Positions 35,431-44,135 of a DNA stretch of 64,000 bases are shown here, in pieces (within the stretch, counting starts at the first letter, position 1; every line of letters begins with the position of its first letter). Location: contig NZ_VDLV01000013.1 of NCBI RefSeq assembly GCF_013608025.1, forward strand, positions 62,001-126,000, in the 5' to 3' direction. Position numbers and translations under genes: made by a program. Source of the DNA: Pseudomonas brassicacearum subsp. neoaurantiaca. Its GTDB lineage: Bacteria; Pseudomonadota; Gammaproteobacteria; Pseudomonadales; Pseudomonadaceae. The notes under the pieces were generated by a model. It was not told the DNA's origin. It made no database searches and saw only the letters and a list, made by a program, of their open reading frames with translations.

Positions 35431-36573
35431 ATGGCAGTTGCCTCCGGCGCCTATAAGAAAGCCCTCGAGGGCGACCAGACACCCAAGCAGGTGCTGGTCA
35501 AAATCGACCGGGTCACGAAGAAGTTCGACGAGACGATTGCCGTGGACGACGTGTCCCTGGAAATCAAGAAAGGCGAGATATTCGCCTTGCTCGGCGGTTC
35601 GGGATCGGGCAAGTCCACCTTGCTGCGCATGCTGGCAGGTTTCGAGCGGCCCACGGAGGGGCGGATTTTCCTCGATGGCGTGGACATCACCGACATGCCG
35701 CCCTATGAGCGGCCAATCAACATGATGTTCCAGTCCTACGCCTTGTTCCCGCACATGACGGTGGCGCAGAACATCGCCTTCGGCCTGCAACAGGACAAGA
35801 TCCCGAAAGCCGAGATCGATGCTCGCGTGGCCGAGATGCTCAAGCTGGTGCAGATGAGCCAGTACGCCAAGCGCAAGCCGCACCAGCTCTCCGGCGGCCA
35901 GCGCCAGCGCGTGGCCCTGGCCCGTTCCCTGGCGAAGCGGCCGAAGCTGCTACTGCTCGATGAGCCGATGGGCGCCCTGGACAAGAAGCTGCGCTCGCAG
36001 ATGCAACTTGAGCTGGTGGAAATCATCGAGCGGGTCGGTGTGACCTGCGTGATGGTGACCCACGACCAGGAAGAGGCCATGACCATGGCCGAGCGCATCG
36101 CGATCATGCACCTGGGCTGGATCGCCCAGATCGGCAGCCCGATCGACATCTACGAAACCCCGACCAGCCGCCTGGTCTGCGAGTTCATCGGCAACGTCAA
36201 CATCTTCGAGACCGAAGTGGTGGACGACGCCGAAGGCCACGCGGTGCTGACCTGCAAGGACCTGGACCGCAGCATCTACGTTGGCCACGGCATCAGCACC
36301 TCGGTGCAGGACAAGTCGGTGACCTACGCTATTCGCCCGGAAAAACTGCTGGTCACCTCCGAGCAGCCGACCTGCGAGCACAACTGGTCCAGTGGCAAGG
36401 TCCATGACATCGCCTACCTGGGTGGCCATTCGGTGTTCTACGTCGAGTTGCCAAGCGGCAAGCTGGTGCAGTCGTTCGTCGCCAACGCCGAACGCCGCGG
36501 CCAGCGTCCGACCTGGGGCGACCAGGTGTTCGTCTGGTGGGAAGACGACAGCGGCGTGGTGCTTCGCTCATGA
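35431..36573 (+). CDS. spuF: Polyamine ABC transporter ATPase SpuF (PotG-like)
   Basis: A 380-residue ABC ATPase. Walker A is LGGSGSGKSTLLRML, the signature is LSGGQRQRVALARSLA, Walker B is LLLLDEPMGALD, and the H-loop is VMVTHDQEEAMTMAE. A C-terminal TOBE domain (about 290-380, with YAIRPEKLLV) regulates the subunit. Its stop overlaps spuG by four bases. Confidence 0.92.
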   Translation: MAVASGAYKKALEGDQTPKQVLVKIDRVTKKFDETIAVDDVSLEIKKGEIFALLGGSGSGKSTLLRMLAGFERPTEGRIFLDGVDITDMPPYERPINMMFQSYALFPHMTVAQNIAFGLQQDKIPKAEIDARVAEMLKLVQMSQYAKRKPHQLSGGQRQRVALARSLAKRPKLLLLDEPMGALDKKLRSQMQLELVEIIERVGVTCVMVTHDQEEAMTMAERIAIMHLGWIAQIGSPIDIYETPTSRLVCEFIGNVNIFETEVVDDAEGHAVLTCKDLDRSIYVGHGISTSVQDKSVTYAIRPEKLLVTSEQPTCEHNWSSGKVHDIAYLGGHSVFYVELPSGKLVQSFVANAERRGQRPTWGDQVFVWWEDDSGVVLRS

Positions 36574-37490
36574 ACATGCGCAAATTCAAACGCCGACTCG
36601 CCCGAATAACGCCCGGTGGCCGTCAAATGGTCATCGGGGTGCCCTTCATCTGGTTATTCCTGTTCTTCATGCTGCCGTTCTTCATCGTATTGAAGATCAG
36701 TTTTGCCGAAGCCGACGTGGCGATTCCGCCGTACACCGAGATCTACAGCTACGTCGATCAGAAATTGCAGGTGCTGCTCAATCTCGCCAACTACGTGATG
36801 TTGAGCGAGGACGAGCTGTACATAGCCGCTTACCTCGGCTCGCTGAAGATGGCTCTGATCAGCACCGTCTTGTGCCTGCTGATCGGCTATCCGATGGCCT
36901 ACGGTATCGCCAACGCCCGCAAAGAGATGCAGACGGTGCTGGTGCTGCTGATCATGATGCCGACCTGGACCGCCATCCTGATCCGCGTCTATGCGTGGAT
37001 GGGCATCCTCAGCAACAACGGCTTGCTCAACGGTTTCCTGATGAGCATGGGCTGGATCAGCGAGCCGCTGCAAATCCTCAATACCAACCTGGCGGTCTAC
37101 ATCGGCGTGGTTTATTCCTACCTGCCGTTCATGATCCTGCCGCTGTACGCCAACTTGGTGAAGCATGACGCCAGCCTGCTGGAAGCCGCGTCGGACCTGG
37201 GCTCGAGCACTTTCAACAGCTTCTGGAAAATCACCGTGCCGCTGTCCAAGAACGGCATCATCGCCGGCTGCATGCTGGTGTTCATCCCCGTGGTGGGCGA
37301 GTTCGTGATCCCTGAACTGCTGGGTGGCCCGGAAACCCTGATGATCGGCAAAGTGCTGTGGCAGGAATTCTTCAACAACCGTGACTGGCCGGTGGCATCC
37401 GCCCTGGCGGTGGTGATGCTGGCGATCCTGATCGTTCCAATCATCCTGTTCAACCGCAGTCAGGCCAAAGAAATGGAGGGCAAGGAATGA
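36570..37490 (+). CDS. spuG: Polyamine ABC transporter permease SpuG (PotH-like)
   Basis: A 306-residue inner-membrane permease with about six helices. The EAA loop is LLEAASDLGSSTFNSFWKITVPL near residue 205 (quoted in part). The ATG at 36570 overlaps the spuF stop. It ends overlapping spuH by four bases, so SpuF, SpuG and SpuH are translationally coupled. Confidence 0.92.
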   Translation: MNMRKFKRRLARITPGGRQMVIGVPFIWLFLFFMLPFFIVLKISFAEADVAIPPYTEIYSYVDQKLQVLLNLANYVMLSEDELYIAAYLGSLKMALISTVLCLLIGYPMAYGIANARKEMQTVLVLLIMMPTWTAILIRVYAWMGILSNNGLLNGFLMSMGWISEPLQILNTNLAVYIGVVYSYLPFMILPLYANLVKHDASLLEAASDLGSSTFNSFWKITVPLSKNGIIAGCMLVFIPVVGEFVIPELLGGPETLMIGKVLWQEFFNNRDWPVASALAVVMLAILIVPIILFNRSQAKEMEGKE

Positions 37491-38374
37491 AGCGCTTCAG
37501 TTTTTCAAGCCTGATGCTGGTGCTGGGTCTGCTGTTCATCTACGCACCGATGGTGATCCTGGTGATCTTCTCGTTCAACGCCTCGAAACTGGTGACGGTG
37601 TGGGGCGGCTGGTCGGTCAAGTGGTACGTCGGCCTGCTGGACAACAGCCAACTGATGGGCTCGGTGATGCGCTCGCTGGAAATCGCCTGCTACACCGCGA
37701 TTGCCGCGGTAGCCCTGGGCACGCTGGCGGCCTTCGTGCTGACCCGCATCACTCACTTCAAGGGCCGCACGCTGTTCGGTGGCCTGGTCACCGCGCCATT
37801 GGTGATGCCTGAAGTGATCACCGGCCTGTCGTTGCTGCTGCTGTTCGTGGCCATGGCGCAGATGATCGGTTGGCCCCAGGAACGTGGCATCGTCACGATC
37901 TGGATCGCCCACACGACGTTCTGCGCGGCCTATGTGGCGGTGGTGGTGTCGGCGCGCTTGCGTGAGCTGGACCTGTCCATCGAAGAGGCGGCCATGGACC
38001 TCGGTGCGCGGCCGTGGAAGGTGTTCTTCCTGATCACCATCCCGATGATCGCGCCTTCGTTGGCGGCGGGCGGCATGATGTCGTTCGCGCTGTCCCTCGA
38101 CGACCTGGTGCTGGCGAGCTTCGTTTCCGGCCCTGGCTCGACCACGTTGCCGATGGAAGTCTTCTCGGCGGTGCGCCTGGGGGTCAAGCCGGAAATCAAC
38201 GCGGTGGCGAGCCTGATCCTGCTGGCGGTGTCCCTGGTGACCTTCCTGGTCTGGTACTTCAGCCGCCGCGCCGAAGAAAATCGCAAGCGGGCGATCCAGC
38301 AAGCCATCGAGGAAAGCGCCGCCGACTCCTGGAAACAACCGGAAGTCCGCCGGGCGGAGACCGCTTCGGCCTGA
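37487..38374 (+). CDS. spuH: Polyamine ABC transporter permease SpuH (PotI-like)
   Basis: A 295-residue inner-membrane permease with about six helices. The EAA loop EEAAMDLGARPWKVFFLITI lies near residues 166-186. It partners SpuG in the channel. The hydrophilic C-terminal tail (RRAEENRKRAIQQAIEESAA) is longer than in E. coli PotI. Last gene of the spu set; a REP cluster follows. Confidence 0.92.
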   Translation: MKRFSFSSLMLVLGLLFIYAPMVILVIFSFNASKLVTVWGGWSVKWYVGLLDNSQLMGSVMRSLEIACYTAIAAVALGTLAAFVLTRITHFKGRTLFGGLVTAPLVMPEVITGLSLLLLFVAMAQMIGWPQERGIVTIWIAHTTFCAAYVAVVVSARLRELDLSIEEAAMDLGARPWKVFFLITIPMIAPSLAAGGMMSFALSLDDLVLASFVSGPGSTTLPMEVFSAVRLGVKPEINAVASLILLAVSLVTFLVWYFSRRAEENRKRAIQQAIEESAADSWKQPEVRRAETASA

Positions 38375-38394
38375 GATCGGCACAGAGCCAGGAG

Positions 38395-38484
38395 TGTGGG
38401 AGCGAGCTTGCTCGCGATAGCGGTGTGGCAGTCGATGCAGGTGTTGACGGTCAGGCCGCTTTCGCGAGCAAGCTCGCTCCCACA
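38395..38484. repeat. REP family A, inverted pair (tandem unit 1)
   Basis: TGTGGGAGCGAGCTTGCTCGCGATAG and its inverted complement. The spacer (TGTGGCAGTCGATGCAG, then TTGACGGTCAGGCCGC) recurs almost exactly in the next unit 136 bp on. Confidence 0.9.
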
Positions 38485-38530
38485 GGGTTCTGTGTGGTGT
38501 CCGTGAACTTGTGGCCTGGCTCGGATCCTG

Positions 38531-38620
38531 TGTGGGAGCGAGCTTGCTCGCGATAGCGGTGTGGCAGTCGATGCAGCTTTTGACGGTCAGGCCGCCTTCG
38601 CGAGCAGGCTCGCTCCCACA
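38531..38620. repeat. REP family A, inverted pair (tandem unit 2)
   Basis: Same length and nearly the same spacer as 38395-38484, so the whole unit was duplicated in tandem, not inserted independently. Confidence 0.9.
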
Positions 38621-38664
38621 GGTTTTTATGGCGTTCATAGGTCGCTGGTCAGGCGTAGACCCCA

Positions 38665-38688
38665 TGTGGGAGCGAGCCTGCTCGCGAA
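38665..38688. repeat. REP family A, single unit
   Basis: TGTGGGAGCGAGCCTGCTCGCGAA with no inverted partner, the start of a third unit in the same array or a decayed remainder. It ends just before the HD-domain gene stop. Confidence 0.8.
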
Positions 38689-38705
38689 GGCGGTGTTCAG
38701 GCTGG

Positions 38706-39344
38706 CTATGAATTCCAAGGCGAGTTGCGGATCACTTCGACGAAATTCATCGGCTTGAACTCCGGCTCCTGATCCTTCAGCACATCGGTCTTCACATTGC
38801 CAAACGTGGTCTGCGGACGGTGCCGCAAGCCGTCGGCGAAGGCGCAGATGATGCATTCCTTGAAGCCTTCCCCACGGGGATGTGCATGCACCACGGCCTC
38901 GCGCTGTGCGGCGGGGAACGCGGCGTAATCCATGCCCAGCACGTCCATTTCCACACCTGCCGTCACCAGGGCGACGTTGGGGCGCAGGTGCTTTGGCACG
39001 CCGGGCGTGGTGTGCAGCGCAATCGACAGCCACACTTGCTCAATGTCGTCGTCGCTCAATCCGTAGGGTTTCAGAAATGCCGCGGCCGCATTCGCGCCGT
39101 CCACCTCGAAACGCTCATCGTCGCTGCGATAACCTTCCACCAGCCCGATATCGTGGAACATTGCGCCGACATACAGCAGCTCCGGATCGTAAGCCAATTG
39201 CTGGCGCTGGCCGCTCAACGCGCCGAACAGGAACACCCGGCGGGAATGGTGGTACAGCAGGTCCGATTCAATGTCGCGAATATATTCGGTGGTGGCCCGG
39301 GCGAGGGCGCTGTCGGGGATCCGGATGCCGGCGATGCTGTTCAT
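38706..39344 (-). CDS. HD-domain protein, cyanamide hydratase-like
   Basis: A 212-residue protein with an HD metal-phosphohydrolase-like domain: HHSRRVFLFGAL (first His region, about 37), then YVGAMFHDIGLVEGY (HD, near 65) and SIALHTTPGVPKHL with further ligands. The order fits the cyanamide hydratase (Ddi2-like) branch; cyanamide itself is not implied. The start at 39344 has GAGGAG upstream. It is divergent from a GlxA-type AraC regulator gene, 185 bp apart, and may be its target. Confidence 0.72.
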   Translation of the reverse strand: MNSIAGIRIPDSALARATTEYIRDIESDLLYHHSRRVFLFGALSGQRQQLAYDPELLYVGAMFHDIGLVEGYRSDDERFEVDGANAAAAFLKPYGLSDDDIEQVWLSIALHTTPGVPKHLRPNVALVTAGVEMDVLGMDYAAFPAAQREAVVHAHPRGEGFKECIICAFADGLRHRPQTTFGNVKTDVLKDQEPEFKPMNFVEVIRNSPWNS

Positions 39345-39529
39345 GCTGCTCTCCTCTTCGCGGTGCGCCATGGCGGCGCTGAGGGTTTCAGTCTGTTCGC
39401 CGGGGTATGGCGCAGCAATCGCGCCATGGCTGCGATTACGGCCAATGAACTCGGGTTTCATGCCATCTGGCTTCTGCGCGCCGGATTGGCTAGGGTTCGG
39501 TGGTCAACCCGGACAGGTCAGCCAGAATC

Positions 39530-40495
39530 ATGGAAATATCCGTCGCCATCGTGGTGTTCACGGGCGCCCAGTCCTTGGACGTCAGCGGCCCCATGGATGT
39601 GTTCTGCGAAGCCAATCGCTTCCTCGCCGCCCAGGATCACTATCGGCTGCAAGTGATCGGCGTCGAGCGCGGTGCCACGTCATGCTCCAACGGAATGTCC
39701 CTCAATCCCCACTACCATTTCAGCGAAGCGACAGAGGCGTACGACTTGTTGCTGGTCGCAGGCGGGCCGCAGTTGCCATTCATGGATTTTGGCCCGGCGT
39801 TCAATGCCTGGCTGCGCGAGGCCAGTGCCCGGGCGCGGCGCTTCGGTTCGATCTGCAACGGCGCGTTCATGCTGGCCCGGGCGGGATTGCTCGGGGGGCG
39901 CACCGTCACCACCCACTGGGGCGATGCATCGGCGCTGGCGCAGATGTGCCCCTCGACCCGGGTCGAAGCCGATCGGCTGTACGTGCAGGACGGCGAGCTC
40001 TATACCTCGGCGGGCGTTACGGCAGGAATCGACCTGTCGCTGTTCCTGCTGGCGCAGGACCACGGGCCGGACGTGGCACTGAATGTCGCCAAGCGGCTGG
40101 TGGTGTTCACCCAGCGCTCAGGCGGTCAATCGCAGTTCAGTCCGTTCCTCGCGCCACATGCCGAGCCGACCTCCACCGTGGCCCAAGTCCAGGCGTACGT
40201 GCTGGCGAATCTCAACGGTCACTTGGGCATCGCCGACCTCGCCAAGGCGGCGAACATGAGCCCACGCAATTTTTCCCGGGTGTTCAGCCGAGAGGCGAAG
40301 GTCACGCCGGCGGAGTTCGTCGAGCAGGCCCGGGTGGACGCGGCGCGTGTGATGCTGGAAAGCACTCGGGCACCGCTCAAGACCGTGGCGTACCAATGCG
40401 GCTTTCGCGATGCCCAACACATGCGCAGCGTATTCAATCGGCGGTTGGGCGTGACGCCGCAACAGTTCAGGTTGAATTTCACCGCGATGCTTTGA
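39530..40495 (+). CDS. GlxA-type AraC transcriptional regulator with DJ-1/PfpI domain
   Basis: A 321-residue two-domain regulator. The N-terminal DJ-1/PfpI-like domain (about 1-190) has the Cys nucleophile-elbow-like FGSICNGAFMLARAGLL. The C-terminal AraC domain (about 215-318) has two HTHs (LGIADLAKAANMSPRNFSRVF and APLKTVAYQCGFRDAQHMRS). Such proteins sense small metabolites. The ATG at 39530 begins the beta-strand EISVAIVVFTGA; the GTG at 39500 would add ten residues. No strong ribosome site is seen. The divergent HD gene and the convergent AhpD-like gene, two bases away, are its neighbours. Confidence 0.82.
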   Translation: MEISVAIVVFTGAQSLDVSGPMDVFCEANRFLAAQDHYRLQVIGVERGATSCSNGMSLNPHYHFSEATEAYDLLLVAGGPQLPFMDFGPAFNAWLREASARARRFGSICNGAFMLARAGLLGGRTVTTHWGDASALAQMCPSTRVEADRLYVQDGELYTSAGVTAGIDLSLFLLAQDHGPDVALNVAKRLVVFTQRSGGQSQFSPFLAPHAEPTSTVAQVQAYVLANLNGHLGIADLAKAANMSPRNFSRVFSREAKVTPAEFVEQARVDAARVMLESTRAPLKTVAYQCGFRDAQHMRSVFNRRLGVTPQQFRLNFTAML

Positions 40496-40497
40496 GC

Positions 40498-40839
40498 TCA
40501 TTTTTTCAGGGCGTCATGGGCCTCCAGCGCCCGCAGGGAATAGATATAAGCCGCGCCGGCATTCAGCGAAACCGCTGTCGCCAGGGTGGCGGCGATTTCT
40601 TCGCGGGTCGCGCCGGCCTTGATCGCGGCGTCGGTGTGCACGCCGATGCAGCCGTCACAACGGGTGGTGATCGCCACGGCGATGGAGATCAGTTCGCGGG
40701 TCTTGGCGTCGAGCACGTCGTTTTCGGCGGCGGCTTCATCCAGGGCCATGTAGGCCTTGACCATTTTCGGATTGCTTTTGCCCAGGGCACCAAAGGCGCT
40801 CTTGATGGTAGGCAGCAGCTCGGACCAGTTATTGAACAT
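40498..40839 (-). CDS. Carboxymuconolactone decarboxylase-family protein (AhpD-like)
   Basis: A 113-residue all-helical protein. The motif TRELISIAVAITTRCDGCIGVHTDAAI, quoted here in parts as RCDGC and GVHTDAAI, has the AhpD-type CxxC followed by His, suggesting a peroxidatic or thiol redox role. Further on ATREEIAATLATAVSLNAGAA is typical of the family. Substrate unknown. It converges with the AraC gene (two bases between stops). Confidence 0.82.
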   Translation of the reverse strand: MFNNWSELLPTIKSAFGALGKSNPKMVKAYMALDEAAAENDVLDAKTRELISIAVAITTRCDGCIGVHTDAAIKAGATREEIAATLATAVSLNAGAAYIYSLRALEAHDALKK

Positions 40840-40926
40840 TGCATGGACTCCTTTGAGATAAACCGGGTTTGGCTCTTGTAGTCTTGACCATCAATGGCGA
40901 TCGAGCCTGCAGGTGGTCGAAAAGAT

Positions 40927-43332
40927 TTACTCCGCCCTGGCGGGTAGCAACTTCAACGTTCCGCGAGTGTTGGCCGTGACCTCTTCTTCGGCCAGGTGCG
41001 CCTGGTGGTACAGCCCCTCGATGTAGGCTTCGGCCTGGTCCTCGTAGTGCTTGTCGAATGGCACGCCGCTCTGGCCCACGGGGTTGATGGTGACGCTGTG
41101 GGTCGGGTCGGCGAAGTCGATGATGCGCCGGGTGGAGGGGCCATAAGTCACCGGCCAGGGCGCCGGACCGATCCTCGCCGAGAGGTTGTTCGGCACTTCA
41201 TGGGTGCCGGGGGCGGCGAATGGGCCGACGTTGAAAATCCGGTCCAGCGGTTTCTGCTGGCCCAGCGGATGGCCGTGGGTCAGCGTGTGAGCCTGGCCCC
41301 ACTGCCATTGGCTGGCGTCCTCGCCCAAGGTGGCCTTCAGGTGCAGCAGGGTCCGGTGCCAGGCCTTGATGACCATGTCGGCACGGGTTTCGGTGCCCAG
41401 CGTCGAACGGTCGTCCCACCAGGGCGAATCCTTGGCGGCGGCCAGGCGGGGGAGCGCGGCGTCAATCACGCGGGTCGACAATACGGTGTCGAAAAAACCG
41501 TCCCCCAGTTCATCGCGCAGGGCGACATCGGCCAAGTCGAACAGGAACTGGTTGAACAGCGTGGCGCTGACGGAATCCAGCGGGTAGTCGCCGTTCCATT
41601 CAGCCAGTTGCTCCACCCACTTGCGCTCCTGCGGGTCGCTGACCGCTTCGCGCAAAATCGGCAACAACGGCGCAAGCAGGCGCGGACCGTAGCCAGTGGC
41701 GGTGCCCAATTGCAGCTTCTGAGTGGTCTGGATGTCCCATTTGGCCTGCTTCTCACTCAACTGCCGGTCGAGTTGCTGGCCGCGGTCGGCGAGGTTGTAG
41801 TAGCCCGGAATTTCGATCCCGCTGGCCGCCACCGGCTGGAAATTCGCCGAGAGGATATAGCCCCGGGCCGGGTTCTCTTCCTGAGGATTGCTGCTGAACG
41901 GGTAGAAACCGTCTTTATCCGCTTCGGTGCTGCTGCCGTCGAGAATGAAGCCGGGCTTCACGCCAACCGGCCGCTTGGGCAATTGGGCCGCGGCCCACCA
42001 GCCGATATCGCCCTTGGCATTGGCCCAGACCACATTCAGGCCGGGCGCGTGGATCTTGGCCGACGCACCGCGAGCCTTGGCCAAGGTGTCGGCACGGTTG
42101 AGCTGGTAGAACGCCTCGAGGATCGGGTTGCGGCTTTCCAGGAACCCCCACCACATGGCGATCGGCGTCTTGCCGGCGTTGGCGCCGAGGGCATCGTTGA
42201 CGATCGGCCCATGGGGCGACCGGCGCAGCACCAGTGTCACGGGTGCTTGGCCCTTCACGGCGATCTGCTGTTCGCTGCGGGTCATGTCCACCCATCGGTC
42301 GTGGTACCAGACCTGTTCGGGGTTGTCCGGGTTGACCTTCTCGGCGACCAGGTCCAAGTCATCGTTCTGGAACATGGTGATGCTCCAGCCGAAATCCTTG
42401 TTCATGCCCAGCGTGGCAAACGGCAGCAGGGCCTGGTACTGGCCGTAGAGTTCGAACCCCGGCGCGGACAGGTGCGCCTCGTACCACACCGCCGGCGCGG
42501 AAAAGCGGATATGCGGATCGCCGGCCAGCAACGGCTTGCCACTCTGGGTGCGACTGCCGGAGACCGCCCAGGCGTTGCTGCCTTCGAACTGCGGCAGGCC
42601 ATTGTCGGCCAAGGCCTGCTCGCTCAGGCGCGCCAGGGCGTTGAGGTCTTTCCAGTCGCTGGCGGTCAGGGTCGGACCGCTAGCCGGGCCCTGTTGCAGC
42701 ACGCCTTGGGGCTGCCAGTCGAGGTCGAAAATATTCAGGTAATCGGCCCCGAGCCGGTCACGAACATAGGTCAGCAGGGGTTCGGTGCGAAAGGCCGCGG
42801 CAAAGCTGTAGGCCATGTAGCCGACAACGCTGGCGGTGTCTTCGGCGGTGAAGGGACGCTTGGGAATGCCCAGCACATCGAACTCCAGCGGCCGGGTATG
42901 GGTTTGCTGATAGGTGTTGATGCCGTCCAGGTACGCCTGCGTCGCGACCCAGGCCGGTGACTGTCGATCCTGCTCGGCGACGTAGCTGGCGGCGCGCTCG
43001 CGGATGCGCAGGCTGCGCATCAGCTTGTCGGTGTCGAGCAGCTTCGGCCCGAGGATTTCCGCCAGCTCGCCCCGGGCGAGGCGGCGCATGATTTCCATCT
43101 GGAACAGCCGGTCCTGGGCATGGACATAACCCAGGGCGCGGTACAGGTCGGTTTCGTTCTCGGCGCGGATGTGCGGCACGCCGCGTTCGTCATAGCGCAC
43201 CGTCACCGAGCCCTGCAGCCCCTGCAACTGCACCGTGCCCTGGCGGGTCGGCTGCTTGCTGTAGAGGTAGCCGCCCGCGACGATGACGGCAGTGACGATC
43301 AGCGACAGGAAGGCGACGAGGGTGCGTTTCAT
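40927..43332 (-). CDS. hacB: Penicillin acylase-family hydrolase, HacB-like AHL acylase
   Basis: An 801-residue Ntn-hydrolase. It has an N-terminal signal/membrane segment (1-24), an alpha-chain region (VPHIRAENETDLYRALGYVHAQDRLFQME) and the autoproteolysis site Gly-Ser in QFEGSNAWAVSGSRT near residue 246, where Ser becomes the beta-chain nucleophile. Asn of the oxyanion hole follows in NKDFGWSITMFQNDD-type segments. It lies a few genes after the spu cluster. P. aeruginosa PA0305 (HacB), next to spuH, degrades acyl-homoserine lactones; homology by position and length (about 795) supports the name. Substrate range here is untested. Confidence 0.68.
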   Translation of the reverse strand: MKRTLVAFLSLIVTAVIVAGGYLYSKQPTRQGTVQLQGLQGSVTVRYDERGVPHIRAENETDLYRALGYVHAQDRLFQMEIMRRLARGELAEILGPKLLDTDKLMRSLRIRERAASYVAEQDRQSPAWVATQAYLDGINTYQQTHTRPLEFDVLGIPKRPFTAEDTASVVGYMAYSFAAAFRTEPLLTYVRDRLGADYLNIFDLDWQPQGVLQQGPASGPTLTASDWKDLNALARLSEQALADNGLPQFEGSNAWAVSGSRTQSGKPLLAGDPHIRFSAPAVWYEAHLSAPGFELYGQYQALLPFATLGMNKDFGWSITMFQNDDLDLVAEKVNPDNPEQVWYHDRWVDMTRSEQQIAVKGQAPVTLVLRRSPHGPIVNDALGANAGKTPIAMWWGFLESRNPILEAFYQLNRADTLAKARGASAKIHAPGLNVVWANAKGDIGWWAAAQLPKRPVGVKPGFILDGSSTEADKDGFYPFSSNPQEENPARGYILSANFQPVAASGIEIPGYYNLADRGQQLDRQLSEKQAKWDIQTTQKLQLGTATGYGPRLLAPLLPILREAVSDPQERKWVEQLAEWNGDYPLDSVSATLFNQFLFDLADVALRDELGDGFFDTVLSTRVIDAALPRLAAAKDSPWWDDRSTLGTETRADMVIKAWHRTLLHLKATLGEDASQWQWGQAHTLTHGHPLGQQKPLDRIFNVGPFAAPGTHEVPNNLSARIGPAPWPVTYGPSTRRIIDFADPTHSVTINPVGQSGVPFDKHYEDQAEAYIEGLYHQAHLAEEEVTANTRGTLKLLPARAE

Positions 43333-43440
43333 GGTTGATCCTTATTCGAATGACAGCGGTCCCATGATCTTGCTGCTGATTCCCTGTTTAACATGCAATC
43401 GCGTGCCGGTGCATCGTTCCTCGGTGGGATATCTGCGGCC

Positions 43441-44028
43441 TTACTGTTTGCTTGACGTGTCCTGGGCCCACGGACAATAACAACCCACCGCCATGGTGTG
43501 GGTCGCGTCGACTTGCCGGCCGACACTCAACGCTTCGAGAATCGGTTCGATAAAGCTGTTGCTCGAGTTGCACGTCAGGCCCTCGCTGTAAGGACCGACA
43601 TACGCCAGCTTGCCAGCGCGATCCCAGATCGCCACGGCGGGGCTGGCGGGAATCTGCCCCGAGCCCGGCAACGCTGCCAGGGGCTTGAGGTGGGTCAGAT
43701 TGGTGGGCAGGTGCCCTTGGCTGCCTGTTTTCTGAACCGCATAGAACTCGACCCCTTGGGCTGCGTATTTGTCGACCAGCTCGGAAAGGTGTTGCTGGTT
43801 GCCGACGTTGCACGGGCAGGCAGGATCCCAGAAGTGCACCAGGCGGATCGCGCCGGGGCCGGCCAGGTCGGGAGGCAGGCGCAGAGGATCGCCGGAAAAC
43901 ACCGCGGTATGTTGGCTGAACGCCCTGAGGAAGCGCCCCTGGAACCAGTCGTAGGCGAACCACAGCACGGCGGCGCACCCGAGGGCGATGAGGCTGGCAA
44001 GCAAGGTCGTGCGGTGGGACGAGCGCAT
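43441..44028 (-). CDS. Membrane-anchored thioredoxin-fold protein (DUF6436)
   Basis: A 195-residue protein. A membrane anchor occupies about residues 9-27 (ASLIALGCAAVLWFAYDW). A thioredoxin-like domain follows, with LVHFWDPACPCNVGNQQH near residue 65, whose CPC is close to a redox Cys-x-x-Cys but one residue shorter. Two further cysteines lie at AVGCYCPWA near the end. Function unknown; a redox role outside the membrane is inferred. It sits 108 bp upstream of the acylase gene in the same direction. Confidence 0.6.
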   Translation of the reverse strand: MRSSHRTTLLASLIALGCAAVLWFAYDWFQGRFLRAFSQHTAVFSGDPLRLPPDLAGPGAIRLVHFWDPACPCNVGNQQHLSELVDKYAAQGVEFYAVQKTGSQGHLPTNLTHLKPLAALPGSGQIPASPAVAIWDRAGKLAYVGPYSEGLTCNSSNSFIEPILEALSVGRQVDATHTMAVGCYCPWAQDTSSKQ

Positions 44029-44135
44029 GGAGTCGATCCTCTGAAGCGGCGTAGCTTGCCATGCCTGGCGCGACAGATGAATATCGCAGGCTTATAAAGC
44101 CTGTTTCGCGCGATGCGCTTTTGCCTGGACTCTTG

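Noticed and set aside
38395..38688. CRISPR-like array
   Set aside because: The repeats are inverted REP pairs with unequal spacing, not direct repeats with unique spacers, and no cas genes are near.
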